Below, piece after piece: positions 45,897 to 56,500 of a stretch of 64,000 nucleotides of DNA. The DNA is from Phycisphaeraceae bacterium. Lineage in GTDB: Bacteria > Planctomycetota > Phycisphaerae > Phycisphaerales > UBA1924. Each line of letters begins with the position of its first letter. Position 1 is the first letter of the stretch. The stretch is from positions 124,001 through 188,000 of the forward strand of contig JAHBXD010000006.1 of NCBI GenBank assembly GCA_019636695.1. Direction: 5' to 3'. The notes below the pieces were generated by a model. It had not been told where the DNA came from. It ran no database searches and worked only from the letters and a program-made list of their open reading frames with translations. The position numbers were made by a program, and so were the translations under genes.

Positions 45897-46571
45897 GTGA
45901 AAGAAGATGTATTTCCACTGACGATGAACACCTGGATTCGCGACCGTCTCGTGGATGGAGACGGTGGCCGCTTGGATGTGAATCGCCATGTCATGTCGGT
46001 GTATCTGATGCCCTTGCGGACGTATTACTTGGGCACGAACGAACGATGGCTGGGCGAACCGGAAGAGGTTGTCCAGGGGTTCTTCGCCGACAGGCTCGCT
46101 CGCGGAGATTTTTTCGCGGAGTGGGAGCGATCGGGCATGCGATTGCGCCGATGGCTCGTCAACGCTTTCTGTTTCTATCTGAAGGAACTTCGGCGTAGAA
46201 AGTATCGTGATGGGCGTGCCGGCGAAATGGCCGACGACCCTCTGACTTTCTCCGGTGACCCTGAGCGAGCGGTTGACCGGGCGTTTGTTGTTTCGGTGGT
46301 GCAGCAGGCCCTTGAAACAGCACGCCTGATGTGCAATGACACCGGCCTTGGTGAGCATTGGTCGGTTTTTGAACAACACTATTGCCGCCAGATGAGTTAT
46401 GCCGAGATCGCGGAACAAACGGGTTACAAACCCGATCGGGCCGCGGTCATGGCACGAACCGCCGCTCGCAAGTTTCGAGCCACCCTGCGAGACTTGCTCG
46501 AACGCGATGCGGTGCACGGTGACGTTGATTCGGAAATTGCCTCCCTGCTGGAGATATGTAATGACCTCTAA
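45897..46571 (+). CDS. ECF-type RNA polymerase sigma factor (planctomycetal group)
   Basis: 224 residues from GTG 45897 with GGAG 8 nt upstream. Region 2 includes 'EEVVQGFFADRLARGDFF' and 'RLRRWLVNAFCFYLKELRRR', the pattern of planctomycetal ECF sigma factors (D/E-x-VQGFFxxxL). Region 4 has the HTH 'MSYAEIAEQTGYKPDRAAVM'. No anti-sigma gene is evident; a small unknown gene overlaps its end and a kinase gene follows convergently. Sigma factors of this type are commonly found beside Ser/Thr kinases in planctomycetes. Confidence 0.8.
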   Translation: MKEDVFPLTMNTWIRDRLVDGDGGRLDVNRHVMSVYLMPLRTYYLGTNERWLGEPEEVVQGFFADRLARGDFFAEWERSGMRLRRWLVNAFCFYLKELRRRKYRDGRAGEMADDPLTFSGDPERAVDRAFVVSVVQQALETARLMCNDTGLGEHWSVFEQHYCRQMSYAEIAEQTGYKPDRAAVMARTAARKFRATLRDLLERDAVHGDVDSEIASLLEICNDL

Positions 46572-47046
46572 CACAGGGATAGGACGTTCCGAAGGTGAGT
46601 CGCTGAAGGGGCCGACGGTAACTCGGCTCCTTCAACTAGGCATCGCAGGCCCACGTAGGCCGGTGGATGCCCTTCTCGATCGCCTCGGAGCTGCGGACGG
46701 ACCGGCATGGTTTGCCCAACTGCTTCAGCGGCATCCGATTCGGCAGATCGGGGATCCGCTGCAGACGCTGGTTCACGGACGAGTGGACATGACCGCGCTT
46801 GAGCGGTTGAAAGAAGCGAGCAAGAGGCTGTTGCAGGATGCGATATCTGAAAACGACCGCCTTGCAGGGTTGGGAGGATATTTTCTTTCGATCGCCGCTG
46901 GAGTCGAACACCACGGACGCAACATCAGTTCACGTCCTGCGCAGGAGTTGCACGTTGTTCTGCTCGATCTTGCCGCAGTTGCGCCGATGCCATGGTCGGA
47001 CCTGCTCGCCAGTGCGGCGATGAAAGCCCTACCCATGACGGGTTAA
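46561..47046 (+). CDS. Unknown protein translationally coupled to the sigma factor
   Basis: 161 residues from ATG 46561 (GGAG 7 nt upstream), overlapping the sigma gene by 11 nt. Mostly helical: 'SLKGPTVTRLLQLGIAGPRR', 'ALERLKEASKRLLQDAI', 'LGGYFLSIAAGVEHHGRNIS'. No membrane segment and no anti-sigma zinc motif (HxxxCxxC). Unknown family. Its 3' end overlaps the convergent kinase gene by 4 nt. Tight coupling to the sigma gene suggests a partner or regulator. Confidence 0.6.
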   Translation: MTSNTGIGRSEGESLKGPTVTRLLQLGIAGPRRPVDALLDRLGAADGPAWFAQLLQRHPIRQIGDPLQTLVHGRVDMTALERLKEASKRLLQDAISENDRLAGLGGYFLSIAAGVEHHGRNISSRPAQELHVVLLDLAAVAPMPWSDLLASAAMKALPMTG

Positions 47047-50000
47047 TTATCGACTGACGGCGATGAGCCGTCGGGCCTACTCGGAACAACTTGGATCCAA
47101 GTCTTGAAGGTGGAGATGTGTTGATTGCCGTCTTCATCCACGCCGGTGATGTGTACGCGCACGCGGTGGATACCGGCTGGTACACCCGGGATCGGCCCGA
47201 CTGCCCATGCGGCGACGTCGGCCTCGAACCAAACTGCGGAGAGAGAGACACCCAATTCAATCGGCTCGTTCTGCTCGATATGAACTATCACTGACAGACG
47301 ATCGTGAAATTCTCCTTCAACCGCGGCGATAAGACCGAGCTGGAATGCTTTACCGGCCACGGGATCGGTCCGCCGGAGCGCATCGTCGCAAGCAAAGGCA
47401 TCGGTGAGAATCAGGCTGTTCGACCAAGAGATATGATCGTCGAAAGGATCGACTGCATCGTCGGCCAAGCGGGCGAAGATTCGGCCATCGGCCCATGCAC
47501 CGACCATCATTCCGTTCGGAAGCACGGCAAGTGCCTCGACGGCCGACTCGGCTCGCGCAAGTGAGAGTATTTCTTCGCCTTCGTGAGTATGAAACAATCG
47601 CACCGAGCCGTCTCGCCAGCCGACAATCACACGCGAGCCATCTCGGACAAATGCCAGTGCTGAGACTGGAGCTCCTCCACTGCTTCGTTGCACCAGGACC
47701 GGATCGTCCGCATCGGTTGAAAAGAACCGGAGGTCACCCCGAAAATCGCCGCAAACTCCGCGCCCATCAGACGTCATACCCAACATCATCACCGGCCCGG
47801 CACAGATAAATCGAAGGAGAGGTTCCGAGCGTGAATCTTCGTACGCATATACACTTCCATCAGACAGTCCGATCAAGAGCACGCTGTGGCCTCGGCCCCA
47901 CGCAAGCGCCGTGATGACTCCGGGCATGGAGAGCGTCTTCACCGGTGCTGATGGTCGGGAAACACCATGAATAGCGAGCACCGTTTTGTCGGCAAGGGCA
48001 AATCTGGCACCATCATCACTCAACGATCCGATACCGAAATCGACTGAGACCGACCCCAAGTGCGTTCTGTGCTGCAGGCTGTGGTGGACTACGGCATCGC
48101 CCTGCCCATTGATCCATGCAAACGTATTGCCGTCGTCTGAGGCACCGAACCAAATGTAGCCGTGCTGGTCATGGACGATGCTAGCGTCTATCAGCTCGAG
48201 CGTGCGGGGCTCAAACTGTGCGAGCCGACCATCCAGGCTTGCAAGCAGCAGACCACCCGCTCGTGATGTGATTTTCATGGCGAGAGGTCGGGTCGCCGAC
48301 GCCCGCTTCCCCGCTTCATCAAACAGAATCGGTTCTAATCGCCACCAAAGAACTCCCTGGGCATCATCTAGTGAAACCAGACGCAATTCCCCAAGAGTGG
48401 TTTCGATTGTTGTTGCCGCACGAACGGACGCCGTATGTCCTCGCAACATCGCATAGAGTGTACCATTCAAGGCATCGAGCACGTGCATGCGGAGGTCGGC
48501 CCCTCCGGCGAGCAGGGCGCTGTCGCCGATCGGCGCAAGAGTGAGCACTTCGCTCTGGTGCTGTGCCAAACGACCACGATATCGATAGTCACCCGATTGA
48601 GCCTGTTCCCAGACGAAGACCCCGCCGCCGCTTGTCCCCGCTGCGATAATTCGCCCAGACGGAGTCTCCAGAGTGGTCATGGCCCGTACCGCAGAGCCAT
48701 CGGTCTCTCCAGGCCACTGAACCTTCCACAGCGTGGTCTCACCACTCTGATCCGGCACAAGTAACCGACCTCGGGCATCACCTGCGATCGGAAATTGCTC
48801 TCCCGATGGATAAACCAAGGCAGTCAACTCGTAGGCTTCATCCGCATGGGTCCACATCATACTTGGTGGGCCACCATCGGAGTACCAGCCACGCCCGAAC
48901 TGGTCGATGAATGCCCACGTCTTTGCGCCATCAGAAATAGCAATGATTCGAGGAGGCAGCAATCCCCTCGTTTCAGGTACGAAAAGCTGCAAACTTCGGC
49001 CATCTCTCTGCAGCAGCCATATCCCTCCTGCTTCATCTGACGCGATAAGGGTTTGTGCATCGGGAGAGGCGACCAACCGCGCAAGCGGAATGCCAAGATC
49101 GGCTCGCGCGATGATGTCTCCATCCGCATTCAGCATAATCACTGCGCCATCGCTTGTTGCTACGGCCACATGGGGTCCGGCCTTGGCAAGACCTCGAATA
49201 CCCGTTACCCCGGGAATGACCAGACCATGGCTGCGATCGGCCTTCCTGCGAAGGTAATCAAGCTCCCACCCACCTAGACCTGTCTGTAAAGCCACACGCT
49301 CAGCGGCAGCGAGCCTGGCCCGGGCCTGATGAGGATCAACCTCCAGGGCAAGGTCTGCCGCGGATACAGCTCGCAGATATGCGCGTAATTCAGCGGCGGA
49401 TCGCGCAGCTTCCGAACGCTCGCGTTCATGGCGCAGGGCATCCACTGTTCGATGAAGCTGGCGGTTAGCCGAAGCGGCCTTTTGCCAGTTGACGATCGAT
49501 GCGGCAAACGCGCCGATGAGTGCGATCACTGCCATGCTGCCGATTAGCAATCCACGGCGATGTCGTCGTATGAATTTTCGGATACGGTACGCACGCGACG
49601 GCGCCCCGGCAAGCACTGGCTCGCTCATCAAATGTCGACGTAGATCGGCGATCAACTCAGCGGCAGATGCATATCGATGATCTCGCTCCTTATCCATGGC
49701 TTTCATGACGATCCAGTCAAGATCATCTCGCAGCATTCGCGCAAGTGTTGCCGCGTTTGTGCGTCGCAATGCGGCGACATGATCCTGTTCCGACGATCGA
49801 AGTACACAGAGACTCGGACGAACGGTTTGAGCATCCCGAATCGCCTGCTGGACTTCGGCATATCCGCCCTTACGAAGGGCTTTACTTTCAACGGGAAGCG
49901 CTCCGCTAAGTAACTGGTAGAGCAACACACCCAATGAGTAGATATCCGCGCGAGTATCCACGTCGTATGGTCCGAGTGCCGCCTGCTCCGGACTCATGTA

Positions 50001-50642
50001 CTCCGGTGTGCCCACGAACTGACCGACCTCAGTCATCATGACACGTGCAGGGTCTTCATCAGGCTGGGTGGCCTTGGCGACGCCCCAATCGATGACCTTG
50101 GGCTGGGGCCGCGGACCGTCAGTCGTCACGAGAACATTGCTCGGCTTGATATCTCTATGGATAATGCCTTTGTGGTGTGCATACTGCACCGCGTCGCATA
50201 CTTCCATGAACAGACGAATCCGTTCCGAAATGTTCAATCGATTCGTGTCGCAGTACGATGTCAGGGTCTCGCCGCGAACGTACTCCATCACGAAGAATGG
50301 TCTCCCGGCTGGTGTCGTCCCGGCGTCGTAGATACGCGCAACCCCTGGATGATCCATCAAAGCCATTGCCTGACGTTCGGCCTCAAAGCGGGCGACGACC
50401 TGACGCGTATCCATGCCCGGCTTGATCAGCTTGACAGCGACCTTGCGGCGGACGGGTTGTTCCTGTTCGGCCAAATAGACGAGCCCGAATCCACCTTCCC
50501 CCAGCAGGCTGATCAGGCGGTAGGCATCGACTCGATCACCGGGGGCAAACTCCGGATCACCTGTGCGGCCTCCCCAGGCTAGCCCGGATAGGTCGGCCGG
50601 GGGGTTTGGATCGAAGCGGGGTTGAACGTGACCGGAATACAT
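47043..50642 (-). CDS. Ser/Thr protein kinase with membrane anchor and C-terminal WD40-like propeller
   Basis: 1199 residues from ATG 50642 (GGAAGG 8 nt upstream). Kinase domain (about 35-320): 'LLGEGGFGLVYLAEQ', VAVK lysine, 'IIHRDIKPSNVLV', and DWG ('VIDWGVAKA') instead of DFG, the usual planctomycetal form. One membrane helix (about 361-382, 'LLIGSMAVIALIGAFAA'), a coiled coil ('VDALRHERERSEAARSA'), then about 600 residues of WD40-like blades and a C-terminal beta domain. A cytoplasmic kinase with a presumably extracytoplasmic sensor. Convergent with the sigma/partner genes, divergent from addB. Confidence 0.88.
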   Translation of the reverse strand: MYSGHVQPRFDPNPPADLSGLAWGGRTGDPEFAPGDRVDAYRLISLLGEGGFGLVYLAEQEQPVRRKVAVKLIKPGMDTRQVVARFEAERQAMALMDHPGVARIYDAGTTPAGRPFFVMEYVRGETLTSYCDTNRLNISERIRLFMEVCDAVQYAHHKGIIHRDIKPSNVLVTTDGPRPQPKVIDWGVAKATQPDEDPARVMMTEVGQFVGTPEYMSPEQAALGPYDVDTRADIYSLGVLLYQLLSGALPVESKALRKGGYAEVQQAIRDAQTVRPSLCVLRSSEQDHVAALRRTNAATLARMLRDDLDWIVMKAMDKERDHRYASAAELIADLRRHLMSEPVLAGAPSRAYRIRKFIRRHRRGLLIGSMAVIALIGAFAASIVNWQKAASANRQLHRTVDALRHERERSEAARSAAELRAYLRAVSAADLALEVDPHQARARLAAAERVALQTGLGGWELDYLRRKADRSHGLVIPGVTGIRGLAKAGPHVAVATSDGAVIMLNADGDIIARADLGIPLARLVASPDAQTLIASDEAGGIWLLQRDGRSLQLFVPETRGLLPPRIIAISDGAKTWAFIDQFGRGWYSDGGPPSMMWTHADEAYELTALVYPSGEQFPIAGDARGRLLVPDQSGETTLWKVQWPGETDGSAVRAMTTLETPSGRIIAAGTSGGGVFVWEQAQSGDYRYRGRLAQHQSEVLTLAPIGDSALLAGGADLRMHVLDALNGTLYAMLRGHTASVRAATTIETTLGELRLVSLDDAQGVLWWRLEPILFDEAGKRASATRPLAMKITSRAGGLLLASLDGRLAQFEPRTLELIDASIVHDQHGYIWFGASDDGNTFAWINGQGDAVVHHSLQHRTHLGSVSVDFGIGSLSDDGARFALADKTVLAIHGVSRPSAPVKTLSMPGVITALAWGRGHSVLLIGLSDGSVYAYEDSRSEPLLRFICAGPVMMLGMTSDGRGVCGDFRGDLRFFSTDADDPVLVQRSSGGAPVSALAFVRDGSRVIVGWRDGSVRLFHTHEGEEILSLARAESAVEALAVLPNGMMVGAWADGRIFARLADDAVDPFDDHISWSNSLILTDAFACDDALRRTDPVAGKAFQLGLIAAVEGEFHDRLSVIVHIEQNEPIELGVSLSAVWFEADVAAWAVGPIPGVPAGIHRVRVHITGVDEDGNQHISTFKTWIQVVPSRPDGSSPSVDN

Positions 50643-50715
50643 GTCAAGAACCTTCCCGTGGCACAGCCGCACTGCGTCTGGAACAGGAACACGATACCAT
50701 GCCCAACCCTGACCT

Positions 50716-53538
50716 ATGCGCCATGACACCCAACGCATCTTTCTCGGGTGGGACCGGCCCATCCTCGGATCCGCGGCAGAGTGGATTGTGAACCATTTCG
50801 CGGACGGGAACGAAGTAGATCTCGCCTCGTACGGATGTGTACTTCCCACTGCACGAGCAGGCCAGTTCATGCTCGGTGCGTTGATGGATCGCTGTGAGGC
50901 ATATGGCTACGCGCTCGCGCCTCCGGAGTTTTTCACCCCGGGGCATGTGGTCTCGCGGTTGGCGCCACCCCCTCGTCCACCGGCCCATGCCGCGATTCGA
51001 ACACTTGCCTGGGTTGATGCCCTGCGATCGATGGCTGACAGACTAGGCCCGCTGGTCAGCCATCCTCCTTCGGAGCATGAGTGGAATGCCTGGAGTGCAA
51101 TCGCGAAGGTATGTGCAGATACATCCGCATCGCTTGCTCAAGGCGGCTTACTTGCCGACGACGTGCTGGAGCGTGCAAGGAAGATCCCCGGATGGCATGA
51201 TGATGCTCGCTGGGAAGTCTTTCGATGCGTTCAAGCCCGATATCGGGAATTGCTCACAACATGGGGTGTCGTGGACCTCGACATCTGGGGAGCGGAAGCA
51301 CGCTTAATCGAGGGTGCTCTGCGCAACATGCCATTGATTCTTGTCGGCGTCGCCGATATGCCGCCGGCAGTTGCGGGTGTATTGCGAATCGCGCCTGGCC
51401 GCAATATCTCGCTCATCGGCGCACCGGAGTCCGAATCAGACGCATTTGATGACCTGGGAAACGTCTGCACCAGCGCGTGGGCAGACCGATCGCTGCACGT
51501 ACCGGAAGATATGCTCACCGTGGTCGACCAGCCGAAAGATGCTGCCGACCAAGTACTGGTGATGCTCGCAGAGCTCAACGGAAGGTACAGTCCGGATGAT
51601 ATCTCTGTGATTGCAACCGACAGAGGCATTGTGGCTGCCATCGATCGCGCGGGGATCGCCTCAGGCGCTGTGCGGTTTCGAGCCCCCCCGGGAAGAACCC
51701 TGGCCGCATCAGCTCCGGGGGTGCTGCTCAATCTTGCCGCATGTTTCGCTCGGACGGGTCAGGTACGCGACGCAGCAGCGATTCTGAAGCACGTGCATGT
51801 CGGCGACTGGATTGAACGAACTACAGGAGAGGATTGCACTCGACTTTTCACGCGGATCGACCGTTACCTGATGCGTCAGATCCCGGGGAAACTCTGCGAT
51901 GCCCCCGCGGCAGAACCCCGAAATGGTCAATTCCATCTGGAGACGCTCAAGGACCTGCTTTCGGCGCTGATGGGAGACCTTATCTCAGAGGCAGACTCTG
52001 TTCGCGCGATCGTCGAATGGTCCTCGCCCATTCTGCACATGCTGAAGACCGTCTATGCCGAGCTGCCTTACAACCGGAAGGATCCAGGATCACTTGAAAC
52101 GGCACAGGCCTGCCAGCATGTACTGGATGTTCTACAGGCCATCAGGCGGATGCCGGCGAACGCTTGTCGGGTCAGATCGTTCGAAGCGATTGCCTGCGTG
52201 CTCGACTCCGTTCGCGACATTCCGCTTGCTTCTCCGCCTGATCATGAAGCTGTTGAAATGCTTGGATGGATTGAGGCTCCGTGCGAAGAGGCACCGGTAG
52301 TGATCTTGGCTGGCATGAATGAAGGGCTGCTCTCGCGTGGAGATAGCTCGGATTCAATACTCCCTGAATCGTTGCGGACAACACTTGGACTTCATGACAG
52401 TCGTCATCGGCTTGCACGTGATGCATATTCGCTCATGTTCCTGTTATCATCACGACTTATTACGCGATTCATCACCATTCGCAATAATGATACCGGCGAT
52501 CCGTGGATTCTGAGTCGCTTGCTTCTGCAACCCGAAGATGACAATGTGTTAGCCGGACGCATAGACCGCTTCTGTCGCGGAGGTAGACCCCATACACGTG
52601 TCGTCAGCCCAGTACGAGATCGCGATAGGCCACCATTCTCAGTTCTCACCGTGCCGACAGAGCGACTTCAACCGGTGATGTCAATTGCTGTTACGGATTT
52701 TCAACGGTACCTTGCAAGCCCATATGCCTTTATGGTTGAGCGGGTCTTGCGGACTGAAGAGATCGAGCGTGACGTTCGCGAGCTTCGTCCGACAGAGTTT
52801 GGGGCGCTTGTGCATGACGCGGTTTCACTGCTTGCTGAGCCGCCGTGGAGTACCGAGGAACGCGCCACACATCTTGCTGCCGGAATGTGCGATCGCCTTT
52901 CCATGATTGCACGACAACGATACGGCACGAACCCTTCGGTGGCCGTTCGCGCGCAGGTTCGAATCGCCATGCGACGGCTGCAGGCGTTTGCGGAAATCCA
53001 AGCAAATCGTGTGCGCGAAGGCTGGGAAGTCATTTCGGCTGAATGGTCGCCCTCCCCGGGTGCTGCAAACATCGTTGTAGACAATGAGCCGATGTTACTC
53101 CGAGGGCGTATCGACCGGATTGATCGACATTGTGTGAACGGTGTGTACGCCATTCTTGATTATAAAACCGGTGACACTCCCATCACGCCGCAGAAAGCGC
53201 ATCAGCACACTGTGCGCGGATGGACAAACCTGCAACTGCCGCTCTATCGATATCTGGCAAGACCGATCACCGGGAATGCAGATATCGTATTAGGCTACAT
53301 TCAAATCCCCCGTAGAGCGCACGATACACGGTTTGAGTATGCAGGATGGTCTGCTGCAGAGCTGGCGGACGCCGACGCCGTGGCAGCTGATGTCATTCGA
53401 CGTATCCGTAGACAGGAGTTTATCGATCGAGGAGATCCGAACCGTCTATACGGTCGCTTGGCATGGATCTGCGGCGGCGGGGTGCTTCCCGACGAGTCGA
53501 CCGAGAACGATTTTGACGACGAGGAGGACTCGCCGTGA
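50716..53538 (+). CDS. addB: AddB-like inactivated helicase with PD-(D/E)XK nuclease
   Basis: 940 residues. The N-terminal helicase-like part has lost Walker A ('GCVLPTARAGQFMLG' where GxGKT would be) as in the Chi-recognising AddB subunit. UvrD-like remnants such as 'APVVILAGMNEGLLSR' remain. A C-terminal RecB-type nuclease carries 'LRGRIDRID' and 'AILDYKTGD' (about 795-818), the GxxDRID/DYKT motifs. No cluster of Cys for an Fe-S centre is visible at the end, unlike Bacillus AddB. Works with AddA in processing double-strand breaks. Its stop overlaps addA (GTGA). Confidence 0.8.
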   Translation: MRHDTQRIFLGWDRPILGSAAEWIVNHFADGNEVDLASYGCVLPTARAGQFMLGALMDRCEAYGYALAPPEFFTPGHVVSRLAPPPRPPAHAAIRTLAWVDALRSMADRLGPLVSHPPSEHEWNAWSAIAKVCADTSASLAQGGLLADDVLERARKIPGWHDDARWEVFRCVQARYRELLTTWGVVDLDIWGAEARLIEGALRNMPLILVGVADMPPAVAGVLRIAPGRNISLIGAPESESDAFDDLGNVCTSAWADRSLHVPEDMLTVVDQPKDAADQVLVMLAELNGRYSPDDISVIATDRGIVAAIDRAGIASGAVRFRAPPGRTLAASAPGVLLNLAACFARTGQVRDAAAILKHVHVGDWIERTTGEDCTRLFTRIDRYLMRQIPGKLCDAPAAEPRNGQFHLETLKDLLSALMGDLISEADSVRAIVEWSSPILHMLKTVYAELPYNRKDPGSLETAQACQHVLDVLQAIRRMPANACRVRSFEAIACVLDSVRDIPLASPPDHEAVEMLGWIEAPCEEAPVVILAGMNEGLLSRGDSSDSILPESLRTTLGLHDSRHRLARDAYSLMFLLSSRLITRFITIRNNDTGDPWILSRLLLQPEDDNVLAGRIDRFCRGGRPHTRVVSPVRDRDRPPFSVLTVPTERLQPVMSIAVTDFQRYLASPYAFMVERVLRTEEIERDVRELRPTEFGALVHDAVSLLAEPPWSTEERATHLAAGMCDRLSMIARQRYGTNPSVAVRAQVRIAMRRLQAFAEIQANRVREGWEVISAEWSPSPGAANIVVDNEPMLLRGRIDRIDRHCVNGVYAILDYKTGDTPITPQKAHQHTVRGWTNLQLPLYRYLARPITGNADIVLGYIQIPRRAHDTRFEYAGWSAAELADADAVAADVIRRIRRQEFIDRGDPNRLYGRLAWICGGGVLPDESTENDFDDEEDSP

Positions 53539-56500
53539 CAAATACGATTTATTCTGAAGGTTCTGGAAGCCTACAACCTGGGGACATCGCCAGCGCTCCG
53601 TATGTGATGATTCTGGCTTCGGCCGGATCGGGCAAGACCTATCAGTTGACCACGCGGCTCGCCGCACTTCTCCTGAATGGGTGTCCACCCGATCGGTTTC
53701 TGGCCTCGACATTCACTCGAAAGGCCGCAGGTGAGATTCTCAGTCGCGTGCTCGCTCGTCTGGCCAGGGCTACGCTGGAAGGAGACCATCGGCGTGAACT
53801 CGGATATCAGATCGGACGTCATCTTGATGCAACAGAGTGCGGAAGAACGCTCAGATCCGTGTGCTCTCACATCAACCGCATATCCATCCTGACTCTTGAT
53901 GCACTGCTTTTCAAAGCGGCTCGCTGCGCCGGGCTCAACCTTGAAGCGCCGCCCGGGTGGCGGCCCGCGGACGATATCGAGCTTGCCGATGTTCAGCGAC
54001 GAGCAATTGAGAATCTCTTGCGCGAAATGGATGATGACATGCTTGAACAGAGCATGCTCCTGCTCGGACGCGGTGCTCCCAGTCGGTCCGTGGTTCAGGC
54101 GATTGATCGATCGGTTTCTGCAGCGCACCGGGCGATGCAGGAAAGTATCCGCGTGCCATGGGCTTGGGAAGTTGTCGGATCAAATGCTCCGCCTGCGATG
54201 ACAGAGGCTATCAATTCAGCACATAGAACCATCGAGAAGCTGTGTACGGATGGCGTGCTTCCAGATAGAATGGCGACCGCAGCAAGGAAGCTCGTCGAGC
54301 ATTTCCTCATGCGACAGTGGAAGACGTTCGTTAAGAGCACGCTCGCGAAGGTTGTCTCGACACCCAATCCGAGTTATTACCGAGCGCTGATTCCGGATGA
54401 GCTTCAAGAAGCAATCAGGACAATCCGGCAATTTGCGTCAGCATCGCTCCTTCATGAACTTCATGGGGAGAACCGCGCCACCCGCGATCTGACCGCCAGA
54501 TATGACCTTTATCTTGCCGCGGCGAAGCAGCACTCAGGGTTATATGCATTTGACGATGTGCCGAGCATGCTCTTGGCAGACCAGATGTCCTTTGCCGACA
54601 TGCAGTATCGGATGGATACGACGATCGACCATGTACTTCTGGATGAATTTCAAGATACATCTCGGGAGCAGTTCGCATTTCTTGAGCCGATGCTCGACGA
54701 GCTGATTTCATCTGATTCGTGGCGGACTGTAATGTGCGTTGGCGATATGAAACAGTCGCTGTATGCATGGAGGCGTGCCGACCCGGAAGTGATGGAGCAC
54801 GTGAGCACCCGATGGCCGGGGCTTAAGCAGATGCAACTGCTTCGCAGTTATCGATCATCACAGGCGGTTCTTGATTTTATCAATCAGGTATTTCTAGATC
54901 TATCAGCCAACACTGCTCTCTCTGAGTGGCCTGATGTCGCCGAAGCATGGGGACGGTGGTTTCGTGCTCATGAACCCGCAGTACGGTTGCAGGGACATGT
55001 GCGTATTGCAGTAGCCTCGCCGTATCCGGAGCGTGCAAACAGCACGCACGATCGCGAAGCTTGCTACCACCTTGCCGTTGATCGCTGCCTTGCACTTCAT
55101 CGGATGTCGCCCCAAGCTTCGGTCGGAATCCTGCTCCGCGAGAAGAAGGGCATGGCTCGCCTCTTTCAGATGCTCCGTGCTCAAGGACTTGATGTCAGTC
55201 TCGAAGGAGGCGGCATGCTCGCCGATGCCCCTTCTGTGCTTGCAGCACTTTCGCTGCTGCATCTTGCTGAGCATCCCGGAGACACGCTGGCATTCTTTCA
55301 CGTCGCGACCTCCCCATTTGCGAACCTTCTGGATATCAACGATCCGATCGATTTCTCGCACGCTCCAGTCGTCAGCCGGCAAGTCAGTCGGTGGATTGCT
55401 CGCGACGGTCTCGAACGCACCCTTATGCGGCTCTATCCGGGTGTCTCCTCGGGGCCATCGTCACGCAACTCCGAGCGATTCTTGCAGCTTGTCGAGCTCG
55501 CGGGGCGCATGGAATCTCGCCCCCCCCTCGCACTCAGCGTGTTTATCGATGCTGCGCTCTCCACGCGTGTTGAATCACCGTCGCCTGCCGCGATTCGAGT
55601 GATGACGATTCATACCTCCAAAGGTCTCGAATTTGATGCCGTTATTCTGCCTGAGTTATTCATCCCGTTTATACGATCTCGTCGGCGCCTGCTGATTGAC
55701 CGAGAACATGCCCTCGGCGAAGTTCGCTCGGTCACATGGAGCGCAGATCAGGATCTCACTGCTGCCGACGACAGGCTTGCCGCGATCACTCGAAATCATC
55801 AGGCACGAGAAGTGCGTGATGAATTGAGCACTCTCTATGTTGCCCTGACGCGTGCTGCCCACGCGATCGAGTTGATTTTCCCCCCGCCAAGAACAAAAAC
55901 GAAATCTGCAGCCAGACTTACTCCCGCCGCAGTCATATCGAGTGCCCTACACCTCGGTGAATCCCCTTCATCTGAGCAGGTTCTGTACGAATCCGGAGAC
56001 CCGATGTGGCACACCACGGTGCCTGCTGCTCAACCGCCCCCGGCAGCCGAGCCGATCACGCTGCGCCTCGCTGAAGCGACAACTCCGCGAACGAGCCGAC
56101 TTGCCCGCGTCACCCCTTCACAAATCGCTTCAACGGGTGCATCGACCTTATCGTATCTCTTCCAGGCCGACTATCCCCATGCTCGTACACGTGGTGTTCT
56201 CTGGCACGCGTGGCTCGCGCAAATTGCGTGGCTTGACGAGGGTATACCGGATTCTGATGCACTGCGAAATGCCACCGAGACCGTCGAGGTTGAAGGGCTT
56301 GATATTGAGCTTGAACTACGCGCCTTCTATGCGGCGTTACATTCAGCCACGTTCGAACAGGTGTTGCGCCGTGCACGATACCTCGGTTTCCCGGGGCAAC
56401 TCTCGGTATTCCGCGAACGCCCTTTCAGCATTCGACTTCCCGATGAAAGCGCGATACTTGCCGGTAGAATCGACCGCCTTGTCGTCGCTCGCGGAGCGGA

